This document shows, piece after piece, positions 24,546 through 33,449 of a stretch of DNA of 64,000 nt. The notes beneath the pieces are model-generated. The model made no database searches. It saw only the letters and a list, made by a program, of their open reading frames with translations, and was not told the origin of the DNA. The stretch is from an uncultured Arsenicibacter sp. GTDB taxonomy: Bacteria > Bacteroidota > Bacteroidia > Cytophagales > Spirosomataceae. The position numbers and the translations under genes are program-made. Position 1 is the first letter of the stretch, and the number at the start of each line of letters is the position of its first letter. The stretch lies in assembly GCF_945952095.1 (NCBI RefSeq), contig NZ_CAMFHL010000006.1, positions 1 through 64,000 of the forward strand, written 5' to 3'.

Positions 24546-25721
24546 TAACCTGTTGATTCCGGTTATTGCCCTCATACTGCTCTGGCTGATCCTGCTCTGC
24601 CTGATTAATCCCAATCACTTTACGTCACCCGATTCGTGGGTATACCTGCGTATGGCAATGTTCCGGTATGGGTGGGACAGCACCTTTCCGGTAGGCTATC
24701 CTGGTCTGATTGCTGCCGTTTCTACACTGACTGGCATTTCCGGTCTGTGGGCGTCAAAACTGGTAAACGGGCTGGCGGTTGTGGCTTTCGGCTGGTTATG
24801 GTCAAAGCGCGTGAGTCGCCTGACGGCAACCCTGATGACTTCCGTTTTTCTGATGGGACAGTGTCTGCGGATGGCCGCCTATACCTGGTCCGAAACGGTG
24901 TTTCTGGTGCTGCTCGTGGAATGGTATGGGCGTATAGCCGGTATCGCGCATCGGCTGATGGTTATGCGGTTGTCCGGTTAATCTGCCTTGGGATGACGCT
25001 GTTTCTGATCCGGTATGTGGGCTTGTTCGTCTGGCTCATGCTACCAGTGTTGAACAGGATTGAAAAATCCCGCGTCCGGCCAATGATTGACTGGCTGGTA
25101 GCCGGTACCGGACTGGCTGTGTGTGCGGGCTATTTCTGGCTGAACAATGCGCTGACCGGTTCTCCATACGGCGGGGAACGCTTGCTGCCCGTTGAGTCGC
25201 TGCCGGAGCTGATGAGCCTTTTAGGGAAGTCACTGCTAAATGAACTGTTGCTGGTCCGCGACTGGACACCTTCGCAGGGCCTCATCCTGCCTTTATCCGG
25301 TGTTTTGGTGCAGGTCAGCCTTTGTCTGGCCGGTTGGCGAATCTGGCAACGGATACCGGCCGATTCACCGGCAGAACCGTCGTTCGTAGCCCGTTACTTT
25401 CTGCTGACCGGCATTGGCTATGTCATTTGCCTGTGGGCCATTCGGCTGGTTAGTCCATTCCAGGGGCCGGATACCCGTACGATGGCCCCGATGACGTTTT
25501 TACTTCTGATGGCATTTATGAACTGGCTGGCCCAGCAACCGGTCCGGCAACGGGTAATCGTGCCCTGCTGGCTGTTGCTGGTCATATGCAGCTGGGCACA
25601 GGTGTGGCCGCAACGCACGCCGGTTCAGTCCCAGCACTCCATAATCAGTAAATCACCTTCGCGGGCTGAAATCCGTACAAACCCGTCCTGCGCGGCTTCA
25701 TTGCTGTTGCCGGTCCGGTAG
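24526..25721 (+). pseudogene. Frameshifted polytopic membrane protein, GT-C glycosyltransferase-like
   Basis: The first part (from about 24526) is hydrophobic, with a first helix LIPVIALILLWLILLCLI and a loop FTSPDSWVYLRM that resembles the Asp-containing first loop of GT-C enzymes. This frame stops at 24981. The protein continues in another frame (RLICLGMTLFLIRYVGLFVW and onward, at least six further helices) to 25721, so a frameshift lies between roughly 24905 and 24965. The last 32 codons overlap the 3' end of the opposite thiamine pyrophosphokinase gene and look non-native, suggesting that the original stop is also lost. The start is unclear because no good ATG is present. Confidence 0.7.
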
Positions 25722-26287
25722 CCGAGTGTCAGCTGTTCATTGTGCAGGTTATACAGCAGGCCGCTTGTTTCAATGCCATCAACCACTCCGACCGGAATCA
25801 GGGAAATGGGAGTGCCTTTTTCGTACCATTTCTCAAACGTACCGACCAGCGGGAAAATGCGCGAATAATCGTCGAACAGGACCATTTTGATCTGGTGTTT
25901 ATACCGGACGATGTTGGTCATATTGGTGATCGAATGATCGGCCCGGCGACCGGTTGCCCAAATGATATTTACGGCCGGAAAGCCGCGCTCAATCAGCAGG
26001 TCAATCCCTTTTTCGAGATCGGTTTTGTTCTGGTCGGGCGTATGGACAATCTCAATCGGATACTGGCGTTCACGTACCATGTCCAGATCAACGTCGCGGT
26101 CGAAGTCGCCGAGCAGCACATCGACTTTAATGCCAAGTTCGAACACCCGCCAGATCGCGTGGTCGAGCACAACGACAAACGGGCTCCATTCGAGCAGCTG
26201 GCCCAGTAATTCCGGATCGCAGGCTTCCCCGTTAGCAATCAGCAGGGCAGGTTCCTGTTTTTCGCGGACAATATGATGAGAGGACAT
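25625..26287 (-). CDS. Thiamine pyrophosphokinase (thiamine diphosphokinase)
   Basis: The preferred ATG is at 26287 (MSSHHIVREKQEPALLIANG), giving 220 residues; the upstream extension to 26380 runs through a dispersed repeat and is rejected. The N-terminal catalytic domain shows VVLDHAIWRVFELGIKVDVLLGDFDRD and HTPDQNKTDLEKGIDLL, the GDFD and DQ..TD motifs that bind thiamine and ATP-Mg. The C-terminal beta domain (GTPISLIPVG, LTLGYRTGNSNEA) closes the active site. It converts thiamine to thiamine pyrophosphate. It is convergent with the disrupted membrane gene, overlapping it by 97 bp. Confidence 0.9.
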   Translation of the reverse strand: MSSHHIVREKQEPALLIANGEACDPELLGQLLEWSPFVVVLDHAIWRVFELGIKVDVLLGDFDRDVDLDMVRERQYPIEIVHTPDQNKTDLEKGIDLLIERGFPAVNIIWATGRRADHSITNMTNIVRYKHQIKMVLFDDYSRIFPLVGTFEKWYEKGTPISLIPVGVVDGIETSGLLYNLHNEQLTLGYRTGNSNEAAQDGFVRISAREGDLLIMECWD

Positions 26288-26340
26288 GAGTAAAGAGCAA
26301 AAGAGTGAGAGGGTGAAAGAGCGATTGAGTGCATGAACGC
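26288..26340. repeat. Single arm of the gaaagag repeat family
   Basis: A purine-rich stretch with agagcaaaagagtgagaggg and gtgaaagagcg abuts the start codon of the thiamine pyrophosphokinase gene. Similar blocks lie at 16431, 46575 and 53152. No inverse arm is present here. Confidence 0.6.
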
Positions 26341-26432
26341 GTGTTGACCTACCGTTGCCAACCTGTATGCCGGCGTACAATGGCCTGTTTTAAAAAGTAT
26401 TCGTCTGTTGAATGAGTATTGGTCATAATGCT

Positions 26433-26440
26433 TAGTTTTG
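26433..26440 (+). promoter_or_regulatory. Putative -7 element TAGTTTTG
   Basis: It matches TAnnTTTG 32 bp before the ATG at 26473, with a TTG at 26408-26410 at a slightly long spacing of 22 bp. It lies inside the alternative longer reading frame and so supports the start at 26473. Confidence 0.4.
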
Positions 26441-26472
26441 ACGCGGACAACGTATCATGCCGCAAAAATACG

Positions 26473-27306
26473 ATGAAACGGGTAGTTTGGCTTTTTCTCA
26501 TGGGAAGTTTGCAGGCGTGTGCGCCACAAATCAGCACGTCTGTCAACAAACTGTACCCGCCCCTGGCCGAACATGATCTGGTCGTTGTGTTTGATGAAAA
26601 TGAGACTTATGATTCCACATCAGCCGAACGCATCGGCGAAGTAAATGTTTTGGAAGGCAGTTTGTCGCTGGGGTGCAGCTTCGACGATGTAAAGAATCTG
26701 GCCCGTAATCAGGCCCGTATTCTGGGGGCTAATGCCTTGAAAATCTATGAGCATAAGTACCCGAATGTGTTCAGTACCTGCCACCGGATCCGCGCCGTTG
26801 CGCTGCGGTTTAAAGACCTCGCACCTTACGAAAAGGAAATCAGCTGGCACCCCGACCGCCATTTGCAGTGGAAGAATTTTAAGGGCCGGATCCGCGAAGC
26901 ATCTACTGCCCTGGCCGAAACCCGCTGCTCAATTGTCGTACTGCCGAAAGTAAAGCCGGGATGGAAAATCCGCGTTGATCCCGAGGTCTATACCTATTTT
27001 AATGCCGAATTTTCGTGGGTGCGCGCTGAGGGTAAAAACGACCTCGTTCTCCAACACGAACAACTGCATTTCGACATTGCCGAACTGTTTGCCCGCAAAC
27101 TCAGGAAGGCCTATGAGGGTAAAATCAGGGACATGCGCTCGTGGAACCTTTACGGCGAAAAACTGTACTGGGAGCTCATCAAGGAATACGAGCGCTATCA
27201 GGACGAATACGACCGCGACATTTATGCCGATGCCACCCGGCAACCCGAATGGACAGCTAGAGTCCGCGCCGAAATGAGTGCCCTGAGCCGGTATGCCATT
27301 AATTAG
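26473..27306 (+). CDS. Lipoprotein with HExxH motif, DUF922-like putative zinc protease
   Basis: From ATG 26473 the protein has 277 residues with a lipoprotein signal ending MGSLQAC. The first half is a small domain with GCSFDDVKNLARNQARILGA and a Cys-containing loop. The second half contains LQHEQLHFDIAELFARKL with His195-Glu196-x-x-His199, a zincin-type site, followed by a long helix with many Tyr and Glu residues. This layout fits DUF922 (predicted secreted Zn-dependent protease). Substrate and role are unknown. The stop codon overlaps that of the convergent gene by 4 bp. Confidence 0.75.
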   Translation: MKRVVWLFLMGSLQACAPQISTSVNKLYPPLAEHDLVVVFDENETYDSTSAERIGEVNVLEGSLSLGCSFDDVKNLARNQARILGANALKIYEHKYPNVFSTCHRIRAVALRFKDLAPYEKEISWHPDRHLQWKNFKGRIREASTALAETRCSIVVLPKVKPGWKIRVDPEVYTYFNAEFSWVRAEGKNDLVLQHEQLHFDIAELFARKLRKAYEGKIRDMRSWNLYGEKLYWELIKEYERYQDEYDRDIYADATRQPEWTARVRAEMSALSRYAIN

Positions 27307-27911
27307 CGTATCGGCAGAACAACACCCACACCGTGTTCAGTTGCCTGAATTAACTGGGTTTGCTGCTTATCCCTGTTTTTGAAAATCAGAAAGTTTACGA
27401 CATCAAACGCCAGCAGAAAGCCGCCCTGCACAATTACAGCCTTACCGAAACCGCGCAACTGATCGCGGCGGGAGATTTCGGCCGGGCGGTTGGCCCGTTC
27501 GATGAGGTAGGCTCCGCCCATCAGGTAGGCAACATCAAGACCGGCGTTGAGCAGCAGGATTTGTTTCATTTTTTCGTGTTCTGTAACGGCCTCTGCCAGT
27601 GATTCCGTCCCCGCCTGTCTGCGCGCTCCCAACAGCCCGAAACCAGCGATACCGAGGTTAACAAGGTTCCAGTAAACGCCCATGCGGTGGAAGTATTTGG
27701 TTTCGCCCGTCGTTTGGGAAGCAGCAATTCCGCTGGCCGCAATGTTGGCCAGGGCATAACCGCCGAGCGTCAGGCCAATGATGCGCTGGTGCTGCATCCG
27801 CTGCCGCGTAAATTCAGGTACGTCTACTGCTTTTGGGGCTGTCTGGGCCTGTGCTGCGAAGCCGGCCACACAGGAACCCAACGCCAGTAATAGTCGTCTC
27901 CGGGTTGTCAT
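27303..27911 (-). CDS. Membrane protein of unknown function
   Basis: From ATG 27911 the product has 202 residues with a signal peptide (LLLALGSCVAGFAAQAQ), then about four hydrophobic helices (IIGLTLGGYALANIAASGIA, MGVYWNLVNLGIAGFGLLGA, ILLLNAGLDVAYLMGGAYLI, VIVQGGFLLAFDVVNFLIF). The pattern LNAGLDVAYLMGGAYLIE is typical of a conserved Bacteroidota family without known function. It is convergent with the DUF922-like gene. The 200 bp upstream, shared with the permease gene, hold no recognised site. Confidence 0.72.
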   Translation of the reverse strand: MTTRRRLLLALGSCVAGFAAQAQTAPKAVDVPEFTRQRMQHQRIIGLTLGGYALANIAASGIAASQTTGETKYFHRMGVYWNLVNLGIAGFGLLGARRQAGTESLAEAVTEHEKMKQILLLNAGLDVAYLMGGAYLIERANRPAEISRRDQLRGFGKAVIVQGGFLLAFDVVNFLIFKNRDKQQTQLIQATEHGVGVVLPIR

Positions 27912-28113
27912 CCGAGTTAGTTTAATGGTATTACCATACAACTCATAACCGGCAGGTGTGTTTCGGAGATTGGCGGATGACAGGGAAAAAGCCCCGCCGG
28001 TTATACGCGATTTGTGCCAGACATCACATAATCAGCCGGATACAAAGCCGGGACGCCTATCTTTTCAGTAATCCGGAATTTAGTTATTCAACACATTCTA
28101 ATGTAATATCTCT

Positions 28114-30474
28114 ATGCTGTACAATTACGTAAAAATTGCCTGGCGAAATCTGCTGAAATATAAGCTGTTTTCCTTTATCAATATCATTGGTTTAGGGCTG
28201 GCTATTCCCTCTGCATTAATGGCTTTGATCCAGATTGTTAATTATTACGAATACGATAATTTTCACAGGGACAGCGGCCGGATTGTGCGGGTAATTACGG
28301 ATGAAAAAACCAAGGATGGTGGTCTTACAAACTGGGCATCAAGCCCTGTGCGACTGGCTGATTACATCAGGGAAAACCTGACCGGTGTCGGAAAGGCAAC
28401 AACGTTAATCAGGGAGCAGGGGTGGACGTTAAGCAGCAGTATAAAAACAAAAGACATAAAGGTAATTTACTGCGATAAATCCTTTTTTGAGATCTTTAAT
28501 TTCCCGCTGGCAAAAGGCTCCTATGCCCTTGAGCCAAACACAATTGTTTTATCAGATGAAACCGCGCAATGGTATTTTAACGATATAAATCCCATTGGCC
28601 AGCTACTGGATCATCCGACGTACGGGAGTTTTAAAGTAGTGGGCGTTCTAAAACCGTTCAATCAGCAGAAAACGCAGTTCAGAACAGACGTTTTTGTGCC
28701 AATTGCCAATTATCCGGCATTAAAACAGAGTAGTGCAGACTGGTCATTACTGAACGCACATACGTTCCTGAAAATCCCCGAAGGGATGGCGGTTGCAAAA
28801 GCAGATGAACAACTGGCCGTTATCTCAGCCCGGATCAATACATTGACCGCATCATCAGCGGGGAATAAACTGCTTTTTAAAGCACAGCCTCTGGCTGCTG
28901 TTTCACCGGCTAAGGGTATATTGAAAAACGATCCGTATGTCCAGGATATCAGAAGTATTTACATCAATTTCGGCTTTCAGCTGATCATACTTTTACTCGC
29001 TTCGCTGAATTACATTAACCTTACACTGGCCAGATCGATGAACCGGAGCCGTGAAGTAGGGGTCAGAAAAGTTGCCGGAGCCACACGGATGCAGCTGGTG
29101 TTTCAGTTCTTAACCGAATCTGTATTGGTTTCATACATAGCGCTTGGAATCGGTCTGTTGCTGCTATGGGTAATAAAACGGTATATTCATGTGTCATGGC
29201 TGACCTGGGACATTGACCATACCGGCTATCTTATTCTGCTGTTCGTTCTGTTTAACCTGCTGACAGGTGTCATTGCGGGGGCTTCACCAAGTCTGATTCT
29301 TTCTTCCTTTCAACCTGTGAAGGTATTGAAAGGTGCTGTTTTGCCCGTTGGCCTAGGCAAAATAGGCTTCCGTAAATCACTGATTGTTTTTCAGTTTACA
29401 GTTGCGCTTGCCTATCTGTTTTTTATCGGGCACGCCTACCATCAACTGAGCTACATGGCGAATGACAATGAAAATTACCGGCGTGAAAATATCCTTACTA
29501 TATCGCTTCATACGGACCAGTATAAACCGTTTGAAAAGGATATAAATTCACTGAAAGATGTGCAGCATACAGGTTATACTTCGCGCACATTCGGTAATAA
29601 ACCGGCGCAAACCAGTGTGAAAAACAGCAATAGTGAAACGGGAAATAAAGCCTGGTACTATGCAGCAGATAATCATTTTATCAGCACTATGGGGCTGACA
29701 TTTGTAGCCGGAAATAACCTGACCGCCAGCCATGCTGAGAAAGCATCTCCCTTAATTCTGGTGAATCAGAAAGCGGTTGAAAAACTTGGTTTAGGCACGG
29801 CCCCGGAAGCTATCGGTAAAATGATTGTGGTGAATGATACCCTTACTGCAACCATAATCGGGGTTGTTGCGGATTTTTGCCATTATGATTATGAACGGGA
29901 GCCGGAACCGGTTGTTTTCCAGTATAATCCTTCATTATTTAATGTGATGTGTTTAAAAACAAATCCTGTTAGTGACCGGAAAATACTCGAAGCACAGATT
30001 AAGGAAATATGGGGAAAATATAATCCGCATCAGGATATTAATATGTCGTGGTTTGATACGGATATGTATGAGCGTTATTACCCGTACGATTTCATGCAGT
30101 TTCTGGGGATGCAGAGTATGGTTATTTTTGTTATCGCTATGTTAGGGTTAACCGGTATTCTGACCTATAGTCTTGAAAAACGCCGGAAAGAAATCAGTAT
30201 CCGGAAATCAATCGGGGCGACAACGGCTGACATAATAAAACTGATGTCCGCTGATTTCATCAAACTATTGGCTGCAGCGACGCTGATTGCTACCCCAATC
30301 GGCGTCGCTACCGGTTTGTATATGAACAGCTATATGACGTTCAATGACGGGCTGAGTTATTCGTCAATGGGTGTTTTACTGCTTCTGGTGCTCAGTTTTG
30401 CATCAGGCGTTGTCGGGTATTTTTCATGGGCCGCCGCACAGGCTAATCCGGCCAAAATACTGAAGACCGAATAA
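28114..30474 (+). CDS. ABC transporter permease, FtsX/MacB type
   Basis: The 786-residue protein is of the large Bacteroidota MacB-like type. It starts with MLYNYVKIAWRNLLKYKLFS and a first membrane helix at about 20-45. A periplasmic domain follows (45-285), then three helices with FtsX core features (SREVGVRKVAGATRMQLVFQ), a second periplasmic domain (430-680) and a final FtsX module (RRKEISIRKSIGATTADIIK with three helices). Such permeases work with a MacB-like ATPase, usually in defence or lipid and peptide export. No ATPase gene is nearby. The gene looks more A+T-rich than its neighbours, which may indicate acquisition. Confidence 0.92.
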   Translation: MLYNYVKIAWRNLLKYKLFSFINIIGLGLAIPSALMALIQIVNYYEYDNFHRDSGRIVRVITDEKTKDGGLTNWASSPVRLADYIRENLTGVGKATTLIREQGWTLSSSIKTKDIKVIYCDKSFFEIFNFPLAKGSYALEPNTIVLSDETAQWYFNDINPIGQLLDHPTYGSFKVVGVLKPFNQQKTQFRTDVFVPIANYPALKQSSADWSLLNAHTFLKIPEGMAVAKADEQLAVISARINTLTASSAGNKLLFKAQPLAAVSPAKGILKNDPYVQDIRSIYINFGFQLIILLLASLNYINLTLARSMNRSREVGVRKVAGATRMQLVFQFLTESVLVSYIALGIGLLLLWVIKRYIHVSWLTWDIDHTGYLILLFVLFNLLTGVIAGASPSLILSSFQPVKVLKGAVLPVGLGKIGFRKSLIVFQFTVALAYLFFIGHAYHQLSYMANDNENYRRENILTISLHTDQYKPFEKDINSLKDVQHTGYTSRTFGNKPAQTSVKNSNSETGNKAWYYAADNHFISTMGLTFVAGNNLTASHAEKASPLILVNQKAVEKLGLGTAPEAIGKMIVVNDTLTATIIGVVADFCHYDYEREPEPVVFQYNPSLFNVMCLKTNPVSDRKILEAQIKEIWGKYNPHQDINMSWFDTDMYERYYPYDFMQFLGMQSMVIFVIAMLGLTGILTYSLEKRRKEISIRKSIGATTADIIKLMSADFIKLLAAATLIATPIGVATGLYMNSYMTFNDGLSYSSMGVLLLLVLSFASGVVGYFSWAAAQANPAKILKTE

Positions 30475-30488
30475 GGGCGAATCTGCTT

Positions 30489-30965
30489 TCAGGCTTCCCG
30501 GTTAAAATCCCGCTTCCCGCCGGATTTTTCCATAAGCTGCGTTGATTTGATGACGATGTCGTGGGAGAATGCCTTACACATGTCGTAGATGGTCAGGGCG
30601 GCTACCGATGCGCCCACCAGCGCCTCCATCTCAACGCCGGTTTTGCCCTCGGTCGAGACCGTACAGTCGACAATGGCGTCGTGGCCGTCGGTGGTGATAG
30701 TAATCCGGCAGTTGTCGAGACCCAGCGAATGGCAGAGCGGAATCAGCTCGTCTGTCCGTTTGGCAGCCATGGTGCCGGCAATGATAGCGGTCTGAAAAAC
30801 AGGGCCTTTCTTTGTCTGAATATCGTTGCTGTCGAGGTGTGTCATCACCTCTTCGGGCAACACCACAATGCTGCGGGCACGGGCGGTGCGTTTCGTGACA
30901 GCCTTCTGGCCGACATCAACCATCGATGGATTACCCTGTGCGTCGAGATGCGAGAAATCTTTCAT
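30489..30965 (-). CDS. moaC: Cyclic pyranopterin monophosphate synthase MoaC
   Basis: The 158-residue protein carries out the second half-step of molybdopterin synthesis. Family signatures are MVDVGQKAVTKRTARA, GTMAAKRTDELIPLCHSL and TGVEMEALVGASVAALTIYDMCKA, and the active-site region ends KSGGKRDF. Length and motifs are normal. It is divergent from moeA, with the start codons 62 bp apart, so the two molybdenum cofactor genes share one control region. Confidence 0.96.
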   Translation of the reverse strand: MKDFSHLDAQGNPSMVDVGQKAVTKRTARARSIVVLPEEVMTHLDSNDIQTKKGPVFQTAIIAGTMAAKRTDELIPLCHSLGLDNCRITITTDGHDAIVDCTVSTEGKTGVEMEALVGASVAALTIYDMCKAFSHDIVIKSTQLMEKSGGKRDFNREA

Positions 30966-30966
30966 A

Positions 30967-30974
30967 TACCTTTG
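30967..30974 (+). promoter_or_regulatory. moeA -7 element TACCTTTG
   Basis: A perfect TAnnTTTG lies 53 bp upstream of the moeA ATG and directly beyond the moaC start codon. The -33 element is not clear. Confidence 0.55.
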
Positions 30975-31027
30975 CGAATAAAATCGTCAGGAAACGTAAC
31001 CTGCGTAAGAACGCGCACAAACATACT

Positions 31028-32224
31028 ATGATTTCTGTAATTGACGCTACGGCCATCATTCAGGCGCACCTGCTCCGGTTGCCGGCCGAAACTACGCCGC
31101 TGGACATGGCCACCGGCCGGATACTGCGCGAACCCGTCACGGCCGACCGTGATTTTCCGCCGTTTGACCGCGTGACGATGGACGGAATCGCTTTCCGGTA
31201 TGAGGCTTTTGCCGCCGGACAGCGCACCTTCCGGATCGAAGGAACGCAGTTTGCCGGTCAGCCGCAGCAAACCCTGCAACACCCTGACGCCTGCTGGGAG
31301 GTGATGACGGGAGCCATGCTGCCGGTCGGCGCCGATACCGTGATCCGGTACGAAGACATCAAAACTGCCGGCGGACAGGCGACGATTCAGGTTGATAACC
31401 TTACGGCGGGCCAGAATATTCACCGGCAGGGCGTTGACCGCCGGTCGGGCGATGGGTTGATTCAGGTGGGACAGTTAATGCAGCCCGCCCACATTGCCGT
31501 GGCGGCAACGGTCGGGAAAGCAACAGTAGAAACTACCCGTTTGCCGCGGGTTGCCCTGATTTCTACGGGGGATGAACTGGTGGGGGTCGGTGAAACGCCG
31601 TTGCCGCACCAGATCCGGCAATCCAATACGTGGATGATCCGTGCAGTACTGGCGGGAATGGGCATTCAGGCATCGCTCCACCATATTCACGACGACCGGC
31701 AGACGCTGACGGATGAACTGGGTAAACTGCTGGCGGAGAATGACCTATTGATTCTGAGTGGCGGCGTGTCGGCCGGCAAAGCCGATTTTGTGCCCGACGT
31801 GCTGACGGCCCTGGGCGTGCAGCGGCATTTCCATCAGGTTGCCCAGCGGCCGGGTAAACCGCTTTGGTTTGGGTCAACGGCCGGCGATCAGCAGGTCGTA
31901 TTCGCCTTGCCGGGCAATCCGGTATCGACCACCATGTGTGTGTACCGCTACATTGTGCCGCACCTGCGGGCTTCGGTTGGCTTACCTGCGGCACCGGCAT
32001 TGACTGCGGCCCTGGCCCGTGACTTCACCTTTAAACCGCCACTGACGTTCTTTCTGCCGGTTAGCCTGGCCGTTGCCGCCGACGGGAAACTAACCGCAGA
32101 GCCGTTGCCGGGCAGTGGTTCCGGCGATTTTGCCAATCTGATGGATGCCGGCGCCTTTCTCGAACTGCCTGCCGACCGATCAGACTTTGCGCAGGGCGAG
32201 GCGCTGCCGGTCTGGCGGTTTTAG
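31028..32224 (+). CDS. moeA: Molybdopterin molybdenumtransferase MoeA
   Basis: From ATG 31028 (MISVIDATAIIQAHLL) the protein has 398 residues. It inserts molybdate into adenylated molybdopterin. Visible signatures are FPPFDRVTMDGIAF, MTGAMLPVGADTVIRYED, ISTGDELVGVG, LSGGVSAGKADFVPDVL, PGKPLWFG and FALPGNPVSTTMCVYRY, covering MoeA domains I to III. The C-terminal domain IV is present. The upstream frame from 30926 overlaps moaC and is rejected. It is followed by a palindromic ccacatag repeat. Confidence 0.96.
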   Translation: MISVIDATAIIQAHLLRLPAETTPLDMATGRILREPVTADRDFPPFDRVTMDGIAFRYEAFAAGQRTFRIEGTQFAGQPQQTLQHPDACWEVMTGAMLPVGADTVIRYEDIKTAGGQATIQVDNLTAGQNIHRQGVDRRSGDGLIQVGQLMQPAHIAVAATVGKATVETTRLPRVALISTGDELVGVGETPLPHQIRQSNTWMIRAVLAGMGIQASLHHIHDDRQTLTDELGKLLAENDLLILSGGVSAGKADFVPDVLTALGVQRHFHQVAQRPGKPLWFGSTAGDQQVVFALPGNPVSTTMCVYRYIVPHLRASVGLPAAPALTAALARDFTFKPPLTFFLPVSLAVAADGKLTAEPLPGSGSGDFANLMDAGAFLELPADRSDFAQGEALPVWRF

Positions 32225-32247
32225 GTAGCGGGGGGGAATGGTACAAT

Positions 32248-32311
32248 ACCACATAGCCACATAGAAAAACAAAGATTTTTTACTCTTATGTGCCCTATGT
32301 GTCTATGTGGT
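32248..32311. repeat. Palindromic intergenic repeat (ccacatag family), second copy
   Basis: accacatagccacatag at 32248-32264 pairs with ctatgtgtctatgtggt at 32295-32311, one mismatch in 17. The arm sequence is the same as in the copy at 19226-19291; the centre has diverged. It lies between the convergent moeA and ECF-operon genes. Confidence 0.88.
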
Positions 32312-32340
32312 ATATTTATTTGAGTCCGAACATTACAAGC

Positions 32341-32853
32341 TTACAACCCAAACCCGATTTTCAGGCCCGGATAGACATTTTTGAAAAAGCCATTCATGTA
32401 CATTTCCGGCTGTATTTTGATAAACCCTTTGTGGAATAAGGTGCCGCTCAGCTTAATGGTATTTGCCTGGAAGTAAGGTCCGCTGCGGTGAACCGGAAAC
32501 CCAATATAGAAAGCCGCAATCTGACGGGTAAACGCAGTTGTCGGGCGTCCCTGATTATAGCTGTAAAAGGCCAGCCCAACGTTCAGAAAATCATTCCGGA
32601 GGGTTTGAATGCGGCTATCGGCAGCATTGGCAAAAAAGAAGTTTGACGAATACCCAACCGAGTACCCAACCGTATGCAGCCGGCTTGGAATCAGTTGCAC
32701 GTCCAGGTTAAAGGAGGGAACTAACTGATTCCGGATCAGCCCAACACCGATGCCCGGCTGAAAGCTCAGAAACGGCTGATGCTTAGAGCCCGGATTAATA
32801 ACATGGTGTCTGGCTACACCACTTTCTTCTTTGTATTGCAGATCGAACGACAT
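32341..32853 (-). CDS. Downstream half of an ECF-operon envelope protein, after an in-frame TAG
   Basis: This 170-codon frame looks like an outer-membrane beta-barrel segment (LSFQPGIGVGLIRNQLVPSF, VGYSVGYSSNFFFANA, aromatic ending YPGLKIGFGL) but has no signal peptide. The preceding gene ends with TAG at 32881-32883 in exactly the same frame, only nine codons upstream of the ATG used here, and no other stop lies between. The simplest reading is that the two frames are one gene of about 367 codons interrupted by an amber mutation or a base error. If translated from 32853 alone, the product would stay in the cytoplasm. Confidence 0.6.
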   Translation of the reverse strand: MSFDLQYKEESGVARHHVINPGSKHQPFLSFQPGIGVGLIRNQLVPSFNLDVQLIPSRLHTVGYSVGYSSNFFFANAADSRIQTLRNDFLNVGLAFYSYNQGRPTTAFTRQIAAFYIGFPVHRSGPYFQANTIKLSGTLFHKGFIKIQPEMYMNGFFKNVYPGLKIGFGL

Positions 32854-32880
32854 GCGGGGATTTGTCAGGCCATGACCTTT

Positions 32881-33444
32881 CTATTGCCTGGCCAGCCTGA
32901 TGGTCTCCTGCACTTTCTGGTTTACACCCCCTTGCCGTAAAATACCCTCAATGTCGCTTACTGTATTGAGTAACAGGTAAATGTTAAAGTCGTAGTAAGG
33001 CTGCTTTACCGGGCTTGCCGACCAGACAATGTGGACAGTATCCTGACGGGTTCTGACGAGCGAAGGCGCATCCTTGCCTGTCATGAACCGGAATGTAGCA
33101 GACGCAGCCGGCGTTGTCCGTGACTCAATCGTGCGGCTGATATCGCCGAGCCGGTACTGGATAAAGGCGGATTGCAGCGGGTCCTGTGTGGTGTCGGCAA
33201 TTTTCTGATAATCCGGCAGCAGGAGGCGCAAAACACTGTCGATATTTTTATGGGCTTCTGCCTGGCTTAACTGGTGGAAGCCAATGATGAGTGCATTTCG
33301 CTGGCCGAGGTCTATTTCGATTCGACTCGTACCATCAAAATATTTTTTGTTATTCGCCCGGGTAATGTGCGAATCGAAACGCTGGGCCATAGCTGTTCCG
33401 GCAATGCCCGGCAGGAGCAAGGATAAAAGCAAAAGTAAGCGCAT
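32881..33444 (-). CDS. Secreted protein of the ECF operon (upstream half, ends at in-frame TAG)
   Basis: The product has 187 residues with a signal peptide (LLLLSLLLPGIAGTAMAQ). The mature part has alternating alpha and beta regions (ALIIGFHQLSQAEAHKNIDS, DTVHIVWSAS) and no recognised domain. It starts 5 bp after the anti-sigma-like gene ends, so it is the third gene of the sigma operon and may be the signal-sensing or target envelope protein. The stop TAG at 32881 probably interrupts a longer protein that continues into the next frame. Confidence 0.68.
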   Translation of the reverse strand: MRLLLLLSLLLPGIAGTAMAQRFDSHITRANNKKYFDGTSRIEIDLGQRNALIIGFHQLSQAEAHKNIDSVLRLLLPDYQKIADTTQDPLQSAFIQYRLGDISRTIESRTTPAASATFRFMTGKDAPSLVRTRQDTVHIVWSASPVKQPYYDFNIYLLLNTVSDIEGILRQGGVNQKVQETIRLARQ

Positions 33445-33449
33445 GGTAA

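Noticed and set aside
32881..32883. Possible reassignment of TAG to an amino acid in this organism
   Set aside because: TAG ends many intact genes here (for example those ending at 3294, 4175, 15356, 17972, 27306 and 32224), so the two in-frame TAG codons are better explained as mutations or base errors.
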